This document shows positions 15,933 through 24,173 of a stretch of 64,000 bases of DNA, one piece after another. How positions within the stretch are numbered: position 1 is the stretch's first letter; each line of letters opens with the position of its first letter. Made by a program: the position numbers and the translations under genes. The notes beneath the pieces were generated by a model that was given only the letters and a program-made list of their open reading frames with translations, was not told the origin of the DNA and did no database searches. Source of the DNA: Planctomycetota bacterium (GTDB lineage Bacteria; Planctomycetota; UBA8742; UBA2392); the NCBI GenBank assembly GCA_019636215.1, contig JAHBXZ010000003.1, forward strand, positions 186,001-250,000, in the 5' to 3' direction.

Positions 15933-16454
15933 ATGAACACCGAACGCCGCAAGATCCTGGATATGCTCAAGGAAGGCAAGATCACCGCCGAGGACGCCGA
16001 CCGGTTGATCGACAAGCTCGAGCAGCTCGACCAGCGCGAACCCGTCAGCGACGAAGACGTCGTGCTGGATTCCGGCATCGGCGAAACCATCAGCGCCGCC
16101 GTGGCCACGGCCATGCGTGGTGCCAAGGCCGCGGCCACCAAGGCCGGCCGCGCCGCCCGCACCCTGACGATTCGCGCCACGGCCGGCGACGGCAAGCCGC
16201 GCTGGTTCTGCATCCAGGTGAACACTTCGGATGGCGACAACATCAACGTGCGCCTTCCGCTGAAGCTGCTGCAGGCCGGCGTGCGCCTTGCCGCCCTGTT
16301 GCCCGAAAACGCCCGCGAGGCCATTGCCGAACAAGGCATTGACCTGGACAAGCTGGGCGAACTCGATGCCGAGAAGCTGGTGGAAGCCTTGCAGGAAATC
16401 GACATCAACATCAACAGCAACGACGGCGACACCATCCGCATCTGCTGCGAGTGA
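15933..16454 (+). CDS. SHOCT-like domain protein (YvlB/LiaX N-terminal type)
   Basis: 173 residues. The first 35 (MNTERRKILDMLKEGKITAE, then DADRLIDKLEQLD) form the short helical SHOCT-like module of the YvlB/LiaX group. An Ala-rich helix follows, then a part with RPLKLLQAGVRLAALLP-like spacing (LPLKLLQAGVRLAALLP) also seen in that group. It ends in RICCE. Ninety bases after the DUF2089 gene and in the same direction, so probably one operon. The molecular role is unknown; relatives sense cell-envelope stress. Confidence 0.85.
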   Translation: MNTERRKILDMLKEGKITAEDADRLIDKLEQLDQREPVSDEDVVLDSGIGETISAAVATAMRGAKAAATKAGRAARTLTIRATAGDGKPRWFCIQVNTSDGDNINVRLPLKLLQAGVRLAALLPENAREAIAEQGIDLDKLGELDAEKLVEALQEIDININSNDGDTIRICCE

Positions 16455-16466
16455 GGTCTTGCCGCA

Positions 16467-16838
16467 TTACAGCGGCGGAGGGACGTCCTTGGGCGGCGCC
16501 CGGCGCGGCGGTTTGGCGCGACGACGGGCGCAATCGGTCTCGACTTCCCATTCTTGCTCGATGGGCGTCCCCGTTGGAAGAACCTGGTTGTAGCCAGGTT
16601 CTGGTTCTGGTTCAGGTGCTGCCAACACCGCTGTGGGCGCTGATGCCGGAATGTGGTCCAGTGTGGGCAACGGGCCGTATTGCTGCTTGATAAGACCGCG
16701 ACCAGACCTCTGATCCGCGGCGGCATGAGCCAGGGGCGGCGGGACCAGTGTTGCCACAATCGCCATCGCCGGGATCAGCCCCAGCAAGGCAGTTGCGGTA
16801 AACGCCTTGACGAGATAGCGCACTGATTCGCTGGGCAT
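16467..16838 (-). CDS. small secreted or membrane-anchored Pro-rich protein
   Basis: 123 residues. N-terminal hydrophobic segment at about 10-32 (signal peptide or anchor, ending PPPLAHAAA), then a mature part rich in Pro, Glu and Arg (EPEPEPG, RRRAKPPRRAPP) with no recognised domain. ATG 16836-16838 has a strong GCGGAGG ribosome site, the main support for the gene. Its end converges with the SHOCT gene, 12 bases away. Confidence 0.65.
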   Translation of the reverse strand: MPSESVRYLVKAFTATALLGLIPAMAIVATLVPPPLAHAAADQRSGRGLIKQQYGPLPTLDHIPASAPTAVLAAPEPEPEPGYNQVLPTGTPIEQEWEVETDCARRRAKPPRRAPPKDVPPPL

Positions 16839-16927
16839 GGCAACCTCCGCGAGCTCAAAGAAGCACACCGGGAAGGGCACCCCTGGAAACGTGCCGCCAC
16901 CCCCAAAGTTCACTGCCACCAAAGCAA

Positions 16928-16957
16928 AGCGCCAATGTTCTTGCGAACATTGGCGCT
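16928..16957 (-). terminator. terminator after the selenoprotein gene
   Basis: Perfect 13-base-pair stem AGCGCCAATGTTC/GAACATTGGCGCT with a 4-base loop. On the minus strand it is followed by TTGCTTTGG. It lies 24 bases past the stop of the gene at 16981. Confidence 0.85.
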
Positions 16958-16980
16958 ATGGCGCATGGCGGTCAAACCTG

Positions 16981-18060
16981 CTACTTGCCTTCGGGCGGCT
17001 TGGCCTCGGCCTTGAGCTGCTCGCGGTGGAAGTCGGCGTAGGTCTTGGCCGTGTCCGCCGCGGCGGTTCCGGGGTGTTCCTTGATCAGCTTGTCAAAGAA
17101 CGCAATGCACTTCTTGCGGAACTCGGCCATCACCTTGGCGTCATTTAGGTCGAGGTCGCCCGCGCCCCAATCCAGGTCGCGCATGCCGGTCAGCAAGGCG
17201 CGGCGCGCGGCGGCTTCTTTCTGGGCGTCCTTGTTGGCGGCCAGTTTCTTCAGCGCCTCGGGCGCATCGGCGGCGTCTTCGCAACCCTTGTAGGCTTCAG
17301 CCAGGCGCTTCAGGCACGCAGTCTGCGTGGCCACATCCTTCTGTACTTCGGCCATCTCAGCGCGCTGGTTCAGCGCACGAATGCTCTCTTCAATGCGATC
17401 TAGGATAAACTGGGCGTCAGCCTGCGCGGCCTCTGAGAAGTCGCCCTCCACCACTGCCGTTGCCAGCTTCACGGCCTCCGCGAACTGCTGTTTGCCAAAG
17501 GCCTTGGCGGCAGCTTCTACTTCCGAGGCAACCTTGGCGCGGCCAAGCCCCGGGTACTTCACCTTGGCGAGTTCCTTTTCAATGGCTTCGTCGTAGCCCT
17601 TGGTGCCCTTGTGGACGATCTTGCCATCCACGCCGATCACCCAAACCTGCGGAAGGCTGGGCGAGGGATAGTCGTCCCCCCACAGGCCGTCCAGCGCAAT
17701 CGGGTACTCAATCTTGTGTTTGGCGACCAGTTCTTCGATCTGGGCCAGCGGGTGGGCCTGGCAGTACAGCGTGAACACATGAAGGCCCTTGGGCCCGTAC
17801 TCCTTGTGGAGCTCGTTCATATGCGGCAACTGCCGCATGCAGGGGCCTCAGTTGATGCCCCAGCTCTTCAACAGGATGACGTCGCCTCTCAGGTCGCTGA
17901 ACTTCGGCACGGCGGGCGTGTTGATCCAGTTGCCGATCTCAAGATCCACGGCCTCGTCGCCGACCTTCAGCCCCGGTTCTTCCTGAACCTCGGGTTTTTC
18001 CTGGGCAGCCAGTGGCGCGCAAAGCAGTGCGGCCAGCAGCCCTAACAGCAGGGTCTTCAT
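16981..18060 (-). CDS. candidate selenoprotein: secreted thioredoxin-fold protein with UGPC redox motif
   Basis: Read through one in-frame TGA (17848-17850) this is a single 359-residue protein. It has a signal peptide (1-20, MKTLLLGLLAALLCAPLAAQ), a short linker, a TlpA/ResA-like thioredoxin domain (about 30-165) and a ~190-residue helical C-terminal region. The TGA is codon 71 and falls exactly on the first redox position: SWGIN-U-GPC-MRQLPHMNELHKEYG. The second cysteine is C74, and the cis-proline region SPSLPQVWVIGVDGKIVHKG follows at the normal distance. Frame and thioredoxin similarity continue on both sides with no indel. A perfect hairpin begins ten bases after the TGA (17821-17838). 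GGAGGAG precedes the ATG at 18058-18060. Thioredoxin-like selenoproteins with Sec at this position are known; no selA, selB, selC or selD lies in the window, so Sec insertion is inferred. The alternative is a nonsense mutation. Confidence 0.82.
17821..17838 (-). promoter_or_regulatory. putative bacterial SECIS hairpin
   Basis: In the mRNA the TGA is followed by nine bases, then a perfect stem ATGCGGC/GCCGCAT with loop AGTT. A G is in the second loop position and the loop begins 16 bases after the TGA. This fits the loose rules for bacterial SECIS elements (stem-loop just downstream of UGA, short apical loop with an early G). The stem is also coding (MRQLPH). Confidence 0.65.
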
Positions 18061-18179
18061 ATGAACTCCTCCGTATGCACCGGCCCTCACGGTAATACGG
18101 GCGACTGCCCGTTGCGAGAACGGAGTTCTTGGCGCCACGGCAGGGGCAGAGGGCTACTTTCGCCTGCAACCATCGTGCG

Positions 18180-18185
18180 TATTGT
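18180..18185 (+). promoter_or_regulatory. possible -10 element of tRNA-Leu
   Basis: TATTGT ending nine bases before the tRNA, with a poor -35 match (TTTCGC) 16 bases upstream. Confidence 0.4.
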
Positions 18186-18193
18186 TGTGGAGT

Positions 18194-18282
18194 GCCCGGG
18201 TGGCGGAACTGGCAGACGCAGAGGACTTAAAATTCTCTGGGGGGCAACCCCCGTGCGGGTTCAATCCCCGCCCCGGGCACCA
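18194..18282 (+). tRNA. tRNA-Leu (anticodon UAA), CCA encoded
   Basis: Acceptor stem GCCCGGG/CCCGGGC, anticodon stem GAGGA/TTCTC with loop CTTAAAA (anticodon TAA), a long class II variable arm (GGGGG...CCCCC) and T-arm GCGGGTTCAATCCCCGC. The 3' CCA is encoded at 18280-18282. Decodes UUA and UUG leucine codons. Confidence 0.96.
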
Positions 18283-18300
18283 GCCTGCACGCCGCAGCCA

Positions 18301-19437
18301 TCACCAGCCGTTGACGCGATCCCACTGTGCGACAATCTCAGTCCCGCCATCGACCACCTGGTACTGGTTGTAAGCCGCGGCGGTCATGCAGATGTGATTG
18401 GGCATCACCCTCACCCGCGAGCCGATTCGCAGGCGTTCATAGGGCAACGGTGATTCCGACGTGACATGCCCGTGCTCCTGGTTGGTGCGGTGCACATACA
18501 GGCCATCCAGTGGCGCGCCTGCAAGGTCACACAGCGTACCGTAACCGACGTGCCGGCCATGGCGCTGGGCGCTGGTGTCCTTGCTGAGTGCAAGGCCGCC
18601 GGCGTCAATCAGCAGCGTGTTGCGTTCGGGATAGTGCCCGATCACAGTCGCCAGCACCGTGCATGCCACATGCCCCGGTGGCATGCTGCCCAGCCCAACC
18701 TGGTCAAGGTCACCCAGCAGGTACACACCGGGCCGCATCTCTGTGACGCCCTCCAGGCTGCGCGCGTGGGTGGCCGTGGGTGTGCTGCCCACACTGACAG
18801 TTTCGCAGGGCAGCCCGGCCTCGCGCAGGCGTTTCGCGGCGTGAACGGCCGTGGCACGCTCCTGTTCCGCGACGTCGGCAATCTCATCTGCGTTGCGACA
18901 GCCATAACTGTGGCCGGCATGGGTCAGCACGCCGGCCAGGCGCAGGTTGTCGGTGCCATGCATCAACTTGGCAATGATGATCAGCGCCGCGCTGTCGGGT
19001 GGAACACCGCCGCGGCTGTCGCCGCAGTCAACTTCCACCAGGGCGCCCACCGGCCAGGCCAGGTCGCCGGCCCCGGCGCACGCCGCTCGCAAGGCTGCGG
19101 CGCTGTCAGGACTGTCCACCAGCACCGTCATGCGCGCGCCAAGGCGCGTCAGGTCTATAACGTCCGCCGCGCGCGTGGGCGGCAGTTCCACGGCCAGCGT
19201 CATGTCCACGAATCCGTGCTTCAGGAAGTACGCAGCTTCGGCCAGAGTACTTACGGTGATGCCGCCGAACTGGCCCTGGGTTGCCAGCCGAGCCACGTGG
19301 GCACTCTTGGCTGTCTTCAGGTGTGGGCGCAGGTTCACGCGCAGGTCCCTTGCGCGCCGGGCCATAAACGACGCGTTCTCGCGCAGACGCCCGAGCTCCA
19401 GAACCAGTGCAGGTGTGCGGATTTCGGAAAGATCCAT
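18301..19437 (-). CDS. D-threonine aldolase / D-serine dehydratase-like PLP enzyme
   Basis: 378 residues, alanine-racemase-type TIM barrel followed by a small beta domain. The PLP lysine is expected at K41 in RPHLKTAKS. THAGHSYG and SVGSTPT bind the phosphate, and the C-terminal PNHICMTAA holds the conserved His and Cys that bind the metal in D-threonine aldolase and D-serine dehydratase. The enzyme would cleave or dehydrate a D-beta-hydroxy amino acid; which one is not decidable here. ATG 19435-19437 fits the family start. Divergent from the DedA gene, with 37 bases between starts. Confidence 0.88.
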   Translation of the reverse strand: MDLSEIRTPALVLELGRLRENASFMARRARDLRVNLRPHLKTAKSAHVARLATQGQFGGITVSTLAEAAYFLKHGFVDMTLAVELPPTRAADVIDLTRLGARMTVLVDSPDSAAALRAACAGAGDLAWPVGALVEVDCGDSRGGVPPDSAALIIIAKLMHGTDNLRLAGVLTHAGHSYGCRNADEIADVAEQERATAVHAAKRLREAGLPCETVSVGSTPTATHARSLEGVTEMRPGVYLLGDLDQVGLGSMPPGHVACTVLATVIGHYPERNTLLIDAGGLALSKDTSAQRHGRHVGYGTLCDLAGAPLDGLYVHRTNQEHGHVTSESPLPYERLRIGSRVRVMPNHICMTAAAYNQYQVVDGGTEIVAQWDRVNGW

Positions 19438-19474
19438 GTACGTTAGGATAGCCGGAACCAGGAGCCTCGGCAGC

Positions 19475-20101
19475 ATGGATTGGGAAGCAATCAAGGAGTA
19501 CGTGGCGACCTACGGCTATCTGGCCGTGGCCCTGGGCACGTTGTGGGACCAAAGCGGCCTGCAGGCCTTTGTGGTGGCGGGCGGAATCCTGGCATCGATT
19601 ACCGGACGACTCAGCCTGCCACTGGTGGCGCTGGCGGGCGGGGCCGGCGGCCTGACATCGGACCTCTTGCTGTACGGCATCGGGCGCTGGCGGGCTACAT
19701 GGCTGGAAAGAATCATGCGGTCTGACAAAAACCGCATGCGGCTGGTGGTGCTGCAGCAGGGTGTTCAGCGCTGGGGCTGGTTGCTGCTTACGTTCGGGCG
19801 ATTCCTGCCGTGGTTGGGGCGGTTTGTTCCTGCGGCTGCGGGCCTGCGCCGCTACAGCCCGTTCAAGGCGATTGCGTTTTCGGCGCTGGGTGCGCTGTTC
19901 AGCGCGGCGATGTACGGATCGATCGGTTACTACGCCACGGAGAGCATTGCCTGGTTTGACGACTACGCGATCTGGATCGGCATTGGCGCGCTGCTGGTCA
20001 GCCTTCCGGTTGCCGCGCTGATGCTCAACCGCTTTGACAAGCTGGTGAACGCCCGCCTGGCACAGGACGCCGCCGCAATGAACGGCGACGTCCGGCTTTG
20101 A
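19475..20101 (+). CDS. DedA/SNARE-associated family membrane protein
   Basis: 208 residues with four to five hydrophobic helices. It has the DedA features: an N-terminal helix before GTLWDQSGLQAFVVAGG, a Gly-rich re-entrant segment (LAGGAGGLTSDLLLYGIGR) and the FGRFLPWLGRFVPAAAGL block with the conserved arginines. DedA proteins are thought to move lipid carriers or phospholipids between membrane leaflets. AGGAG lies ten bases before the ATG. Confidence 0.87.
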   Translation: MDWEAIKEYVATYGYLAVALGTLWDQSGLQAFVVAGGILASITGRLSLPLVALAGGAGGLTSDLLLYGIGRWRATWLERIMRSDKNRMRLVVLQQGVQRWGWLLLTFGRFLPWLGRFVPAAAGLRRYSPFKAIAFSALGALFSAAMYGSIGYYATESIAWFDDYAIWIGIGALLVSLPVAALMLNRFDKLVNARLAQDAAAMNGDVRL

Positions 20102-20110
20102 CCCGCAGAG

Positions 20111-21709
20111 TTAACGGCCCATTTCGCCTGTAGCCTTCATCAGGGTCAGCCTTGCGCGCTGCAGGCCGATTCTGGCTTTGCTCTGGTTGATACGCGCTGC
20201 CGTGCGGTCCTTCAGCGCCTGCTGCACTTCAAACGGCGTCGCCAGGTCAGCGCTTTCGCGTTCCTTGGCGGCGCCCCAGGTTTCGTCTTGGGCCTTGAAC
20301 GCGGCGTCGGATGCGGCCACGGCCTCTCGGGCGCTGCGGATGCCGCGCACGGCGCCGGCGACTTCAATGATGATGCCGGTTTCTGTTTCACGCGCCGAAA
20401 GCAGCGCGTTGCGGCGGCCGATCTCGGCGCGGGTCAGCGTGGAGCGCGCGGCCCGGTTCTGCAGCGGCACACCGAACTCCAGATTGAAGCCGTACTTCAG
20501 GTTTTCGAAGTCGTCCCAGCTGTCCAGTGAGTCCTCAAAGTCCTTGCCTGACCCGTTGACGCCGAACTCGCCCACCAGGTCCAGCGTGGGCAGCAGGCCG
20601 TATTCCCCCATGCGCACGCTGATGCCCGCGTTTTCAATGCGCTTGCGAGCCTGCATGATCTCGGGGCGGCGGCGCAGGGCGGCTTTGACTTCTTCCAGCA
20701 CTACCGGGTCGTCACCGGTGGAACGAGAGATATCGGGGTTCGTGGTCGGGATGATGTCGACGGCGTAGTCGCGGAACAGGGCATAGCCGATGACCAGATC
20801 CGGGTGAATGGCGTGCAGCAGCTCATCGCGGCGGTTATCGCGGTTATTGCGCGACGTGATAATGCTGACTTCACTGTTGCGCAGGGCCGCCTGCTGGGTC
20901 AGCACTTCCAGGCGGGTGCCGATCCCGGCATCAAGCCGGTTCTGGGCCAGCTTCAGGGCCTCGGCAGCCAGGCTGGACTCCTCGCGGAACAGTTCAAGCT
21001 CGTTCTGGGCTTCCACCAGGTTCCAATAAGCAATCGCCACAGCATAGGCCTGGTTGTTGCGTGAGACAGAGACCTGCCAGTCGGCAATCGTGCGGTCGTT
21101 CTCGGCGATCCATACGTTGCCCAGGTTCGGCACAAAGCCGAAGCCGTTCAGCAGGTGCTGGCGCACACTGACGGTTGCCTCCGGGAAGAACTCAAACCGC
21201 TGAAACGGGCTGTTGCTGTCGTTGCGAACAAACGCGCCGCCGATGGTGACGGTGGTGCCGGTTTCAAACGGCATGGTCGCATTGATACCGTAGTTGGTGA
21301 CGGCAGTAATGTCGCGTGCGCGGCTATCGCCGGGAAAGCTGTTGTTCACGGGCCGCTCGCTGCGGTTGTAGCCGATGTTGGCACTGATGCGGAAATCCAG
21401 CGGCGAACGCGCACCCACCACGTTGGCCGCCGCGACTTCGGCCGCCAGGCGGTCGAACAGGATCGTGCGGTTATGGCTCATGGCAAGTTCGATGCAGTCG
21501 TCCAGCGACAGGTTCAGCACCACTGGTTCGCGGCGGCGATCGAGGTCGTCGGCCTTGACCTTGTTGGCCTTGGGCTGGCGCAGCATCACTTCATCCAGCG
21601 CGGCGCGGAAGGATTCGGATGGTTCGGCCTCCTTGGTGGGCGTGTGGCAGGCCGACAACCCGAAAGGGATCAGCAGCAGCCCAAGACCAAGCAGACGGCG
21701 GAATCTCAT
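20111..21709 (-). CDS. TolC-family outer-membrane lipoprotein
   Basis: 532 residues. Lipoprotein signal ending LSAC (Cys21), then two outer-membrane-efflux repeats with long amphipathic helices: LSLDDCIELAMSHNRTI at the start, RPEIMQARKRIENAGISVR in the second repeat. TolC-like proteins form the outer-membrane duct of efflux pumps or type I secretion. No pump or adaptor gene is adjacent, so the partner is unknown. ATG 21707-21709 is preceded by GGAGAG; upstream in-frame codons lack similarity. It converges with the DedA gene, 9 bases apart. Confidence 0.9.
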   Translation of the reverse strand: MRFRRLLGLGLLLIPFGLSACHTPTKEAEPSESFRAALDEVMLRQPKANKVKADDLDRRREPVVLNLSLDDCIELAMSHNRTILFDRLAAEVAAANVVGARSPLDFRISANIGYNRSERPVNNSFPGDSRARDITAVTNYGINATMPFETGTTVTIGGAFVRNDSNSPFQRFEFFPEATVSVRQHLLNGFGFVPNLGNVWIAENDRTIADWQVSVSRNNQAYAVAIAYWNLVEAQNELELFREESSLAAEALKLAQNRLDAGIGTRLEVLTQQAALRNSEVSIITSRNNRDNRRDELLHAIHPDLVIGYALFRDYAVDIIPTTNPDISRSTGDDPVVLEEVKAALRRRPEIMQARKRIENAGISVRMGEYGLLPTLDLVGEFGVNGSGKDFEDSLDSWDDFENLKYGFNLEFGVPLQNRAARSTLTRAEIGRRNALLSARETETGIIIEVAGAVRGIRSAREAVAASDAAFKAQDETWGAAKERESADLATPFEVQQALKDRTAARINQSKARIGLQRARLTLMKATGEMGR

Positions 21710-21953
21710 GCGGCTCTCCATACGCGACGGGCGGAGTATGGCACGACGCCCTTGAGGTTCAAGTTGGGTATCGCGGTTGGTGCGGAACATGCATTCCGAA
21801 AGCCGAATCAAGCCCGGCGGCCACCCCCGCCCCTGAATAACGCTTGAGACGGCAAAAGCACTGCCAAAAAATGGAAGGGCATGAAACAATGCGGGCGTTG
21901 TACCAGAAGGCGCGCTGTGGCCCCCGCAGCGCGCAACCGTTGAATGAACTGCG

Positions 21954-21975
21954 CCCGTCGCTTGCGCTCGGGGCT
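21954..21975. repeat. dispersed GTCGCTTGCGCTCGGGGCT repeat
   Basis: One unit in the 299-base gap before the HMGL-family gene. Related units lie at 24811-24833 (inverted) and 24887-24909. The rest of the gap shows nothing I can name. Confidence 0.65.
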
Positions 21976-22008
21976 GTTGTCACTAACTGAGGCGGCACCG
22001 GAACCTAC

Positions 22009-23244
22009 ATGACCACAGCCCCTACCGAACAAGACCTGATCTACGACTGGAACCGCGTCGGCACGGACCCCATCCTCAAACGCACCAAGCCGATTGCCTT
22101 TGACGACGAAACCCTGCGCGACGGCCTGCAAAGCCCGTCGGCGGTCAACCCCACAATCGAACAGAAGATCGAGCTGCTGCGCTTCATGGAAAAGCTGGGC
22201 ATTGACCGCGTGGACCTGGGCCTGCCCGGTGCCGGCCCGCAACACCGCGAGCACATTGAGGCCCTGCTGAAGGTGATCGTTGACGAACGCATGAAAATCA
22301 TCCCCGGTTGCGCCGTGCGGACCGTGGTCAGCGACATCGAACCGATTGACGCCCTGCAGCAGAAGTACGGCATCAAGATCCAGGCCAGCGCCTTTTTGGG
22401 CACCAGCCCGATACGCCAGTACGCCGAGGGCTGGACGCTGCAGAAGCTGATGGAGACACTCGACACCGCCGTGAAGTGGGCCATTGCCCACGGCATCCCG
22501 GTCATGTTTGTCACCGAGGACACCACCCGCAGCAAGCCCGCCGACATCAAGGCCCTGTACCAGCGGGCGATTGAACTTGGCGCCTACAGCATCTGTGTCT
22601 GCGACACCTGCGGCCACGTGACGCCGCATGGCGTGCATGAGCTGCTGACGTTTGTGATCAACGATGTCGTCAAACCCACCGGCAAGAACGTCCTGGTCAA
22701 CTGGCACGGCCACAGCGACCGCGGGTTGGGCCTGATGAACGCACTGGCCGCCGTGGAGGCCGGGGCGGACATCGTGCACGGCACGGCACTCGGCCTTGGC
22801 GAACGCGTGGGCAACACGCAACTCGATCAACTGCTCGTGAACTTGAAGCTCATGGGTCTGATCAAGAACGATTTAACGCACCTTGCGGCCTACGTGCGCA
22901 AGGCCCACGAATACACCGGCGTACCCCTGCCCGAAAACTACCCAGTGTTCGGCGAAGACGCCTTCGACACCGGCACCGGCGTTCACGCCGCCGCGGTCAT
23001 CAAGGCCAAGAAGAAGGGCGAAGACTGGCTGGCCGACAGAGTGTATTCAGGCGTGCCCGCCGGCGACTTCGGCCTGACCCAAAGAATCCGCGTAGGCCAC
23101 ATGAGCGGCAAGTCAAACGTAGTGTTCTGGTGCGAACAAAACGGCTACGAACCCACCGACGACCGCGTAAACAAGATTCTGGAAGCCGCCAAAGCCAGCA
23201 AGGCACTGTTGAGTGACGCTGAATTGAAGAAGCTGGCGGGGTAG
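22009..23244 (+). CDS. 2-isopropylmalate/homocitrate synthase-like enzyme (HMGL family)
   Basis: 411 residues. The DRE-TIM metallolyase barrel shows DDETLRDGLQSPS at the N-terminus (metal Asp and catalytic Arg), the metal-binding pair NWHGHSDRG, and GTALGLGERVGNTQLD near the barrel end. The C-terminal LeuA dimerisation/regulatory domain is absent; a ~120-residue extension takes its place. Enzymes of this family condense acetyl-CoA with a 2-oxo acid. Without neighbours from leucine or lysine synthesis the substrate is open. It starts with an ATG 30 bases after a possible repeat and is followed by the RAYT element. Confidence 0.85.
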   Translation: MTTAPTEQDLIYDWNRVGTDPILKRTKPIAFDDETLRDGLQSPSAVNPTIEQKIELLRFMEKLGIDRVDLGLPGAGPQHREHIEALLKVIVDERMKIIPGCAVRTVVSDIEPIDALQQKYGIKIQASAFLGTSPIRQYAEGWTLQKLMETLDTAVKWAIAHGIPVMFVTEDTTRSKPADIKALYQRAIELGAYSICVCDTCGHVTPHGVHELLTFVINDVVKPTGKNVLVNWHGHSDRGLGLMNALAAVEAGADIVHGTALGLGERVGNTQLDQLLVNLKLMGLIKNDLTHLAAYVRKAHEYTGVPLPENYPVFGEDAFDTGTGVHAAAVIKAKKKGEDWLADRVYSGVPAGDFGLTQRIRVGHMSGKSNVVFWCEQNGYEPTDDRVNKILEAAKASKALLSDAELKKLAG

Positions 23245-23248
23245 CACC

Positions 23249-23411
23249 GTCAGCCCGGGGTGCAAACCCCGGGCCTTCGTGACGGTCGTTGTCCCAATAC
23301 GCGGGCGCTGCCATGCGCGGGGTTCCCTCGACGCGTCTTCTGCGCTTGGCGCACATGGCGTTGCGGGGCGGTTTGCGTCCCGAAGACCCAGCCTTGGCAG
23401 GCTGGGCTGAC
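23249..23411. repeat. RAYT-associated repeat, copy 1
   Basis: About 160 bases starting GTCAGCCCGGGGTGC and ending GCAGGCTGGGCTGAC, so the ends GTCAGCCC/GGGCTGAC are inverted. The left end folds as CCCGGGGT...ACCCCGGG, the right end as CAGCCTTGGCAGGCTG. Copy 2 lies at 23936-24094 in the same orientation. Confidence 0.88.
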
Positions 23412-23421
23412 GCTATCCCGT

Positions 23422-23919
23422 CTATGTTTCTGGCAATGGGTCGCCTTGCTGGTTGCGGACGTAGTCGACCGCCATCTGGAATTCGTTGTCGTTGAACAGC
23501 CAAGTATGACTGCCGCCGGTCGTCCATACCGGGCGGTCAGGACCTATCAACTGGGCCTTGCGCAGTTGTCGCGTGGCGCACGCCTTAATGGCGTGCAGCA
23601 GTTTCTCTGGCAGTGCCACATTGGCGATCACGGCATGCACGTGGTTTGAGTGAACGTTCAAGGCGTACAGGTGACGCTTGCGGAACTCGCAGTCCTGTTC
23701 AATGGCCTCGCGCACTACCTTACGCATCGCAGGGCTTATCACCAACGGTTCACGTTTGAGTTGACTGCGCCGCAGCGCCAGAAGGCGAATGTTCGGCGCG
23801 ACAAACTCCGTGGCCTCAGGGTCGCGTTTGCGATCCCATGACCCGCGGTCGTCACCATGCAGCCATGTGCCGTAGGTTGTCCAAGTAAGCAGCCACGCCT
23901 TGGGCCAGAAGTCGCGCAT
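23422..23919 (-). CDS. REP-associated tyrosine transposase (RAYT, IS200-like Y1 superfamily)
   Basis: 165 residues. The start WLLTWTTYGTWLHGDDRGS is typical of the planctomycete/proteobacterial RAYT group. The HUH-type metal motif appears as NVHSNHVHAVI (HVH) and the probable nucleophile is the tyrosine in AVDYVRNQQG near the C-terminus. Such single-strand transposases are linked to REP-like palindromes in the same genome and are usually domesticated single-copy genes. This one is bracketed within 11-17 bases on each side by direct copies of a ~160-bp repeat with palindromic ends. ATG 23917-23919 is chosen because the family starts there; an in-frame codon at 24000 would run into the repeat. 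Confidence 0.9.
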   Translation of the reverse strand: MRDFWPKAWLLTWTTYGTWLHGDDRGSWDRKRDPEATEFVAPNIRLLALRRSQLKREPLVISPAMRKVVREAIEQDCEFRKRHLYALNVHSNHVHAVIANVALPEKLLHAIKACATRQLRKAQLIGPDRPVWTTGGSHTWLFNDNEFQMAVDYVRNQQGDPLPET

Positions 23920-23935
23920 CCCGAAATGGTATCGC

Positions 23936-24094
23936 GTCAGCCCGGGGTGCAAACCCCGGGCCTTCGTGACGGTGGTTGTCCCAACGTGAAAGCGTTGCAA
24001 TGCGCAATGCTGGCGCGCTCTCTGCGCTTGGATCGCCGTGCGTTGCGGGGCGGACTTGCATCCCGAAGGCCCAGCCTTGGCAGGCTGGGCTGAC
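23936..24094. repeat. RAYT-associated repeat, copy 2
   Basis: The same ends and order of blocks as copy 1: the left hairpin, CTTCGTGACGGT, TTGTCCCAA, GCGTTGCGGGGCGG, the right hairpin and GGGCTGAC. The middle is diverged. Confidence 0.88.
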
Positions 24095-24109
24095 GGAACT
24101 TCACAGGCG

Positions 24110-24127
24110 TTGGCAGGCTGGGCTGAC
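24110..24127. repeat. RAYT-associated repeat, partial right end
   Basis: TTGGCAGGCTGGGCTGAC repeats only the last 18 bases of the ~160-bp element, directly after copy 2. Confidence 0.75.
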
Positions 24128-24173
24128 GGGGCCGGGTGATGCTACACTGGCGGCGTCACTGTGCGGAGCTTCC

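Noticed and set aside
17839-17850. Reading the TGA as the true end of a 70-residue protein followed by a separate gene starting at 17838
   Set aside because: The second frame would start inside the redox motif (at the Met after GPC), has no ribosome site, and each half alone is an incomplete thioredoxin domain.
18194-18282. tRNA next to the selenoprotein gene as a possible tRNA-Sec
   Set aside because: The anticodon is UAA, and acceptor stem, variable arm and T-arm are those of an ordinary tRNA-Leu.
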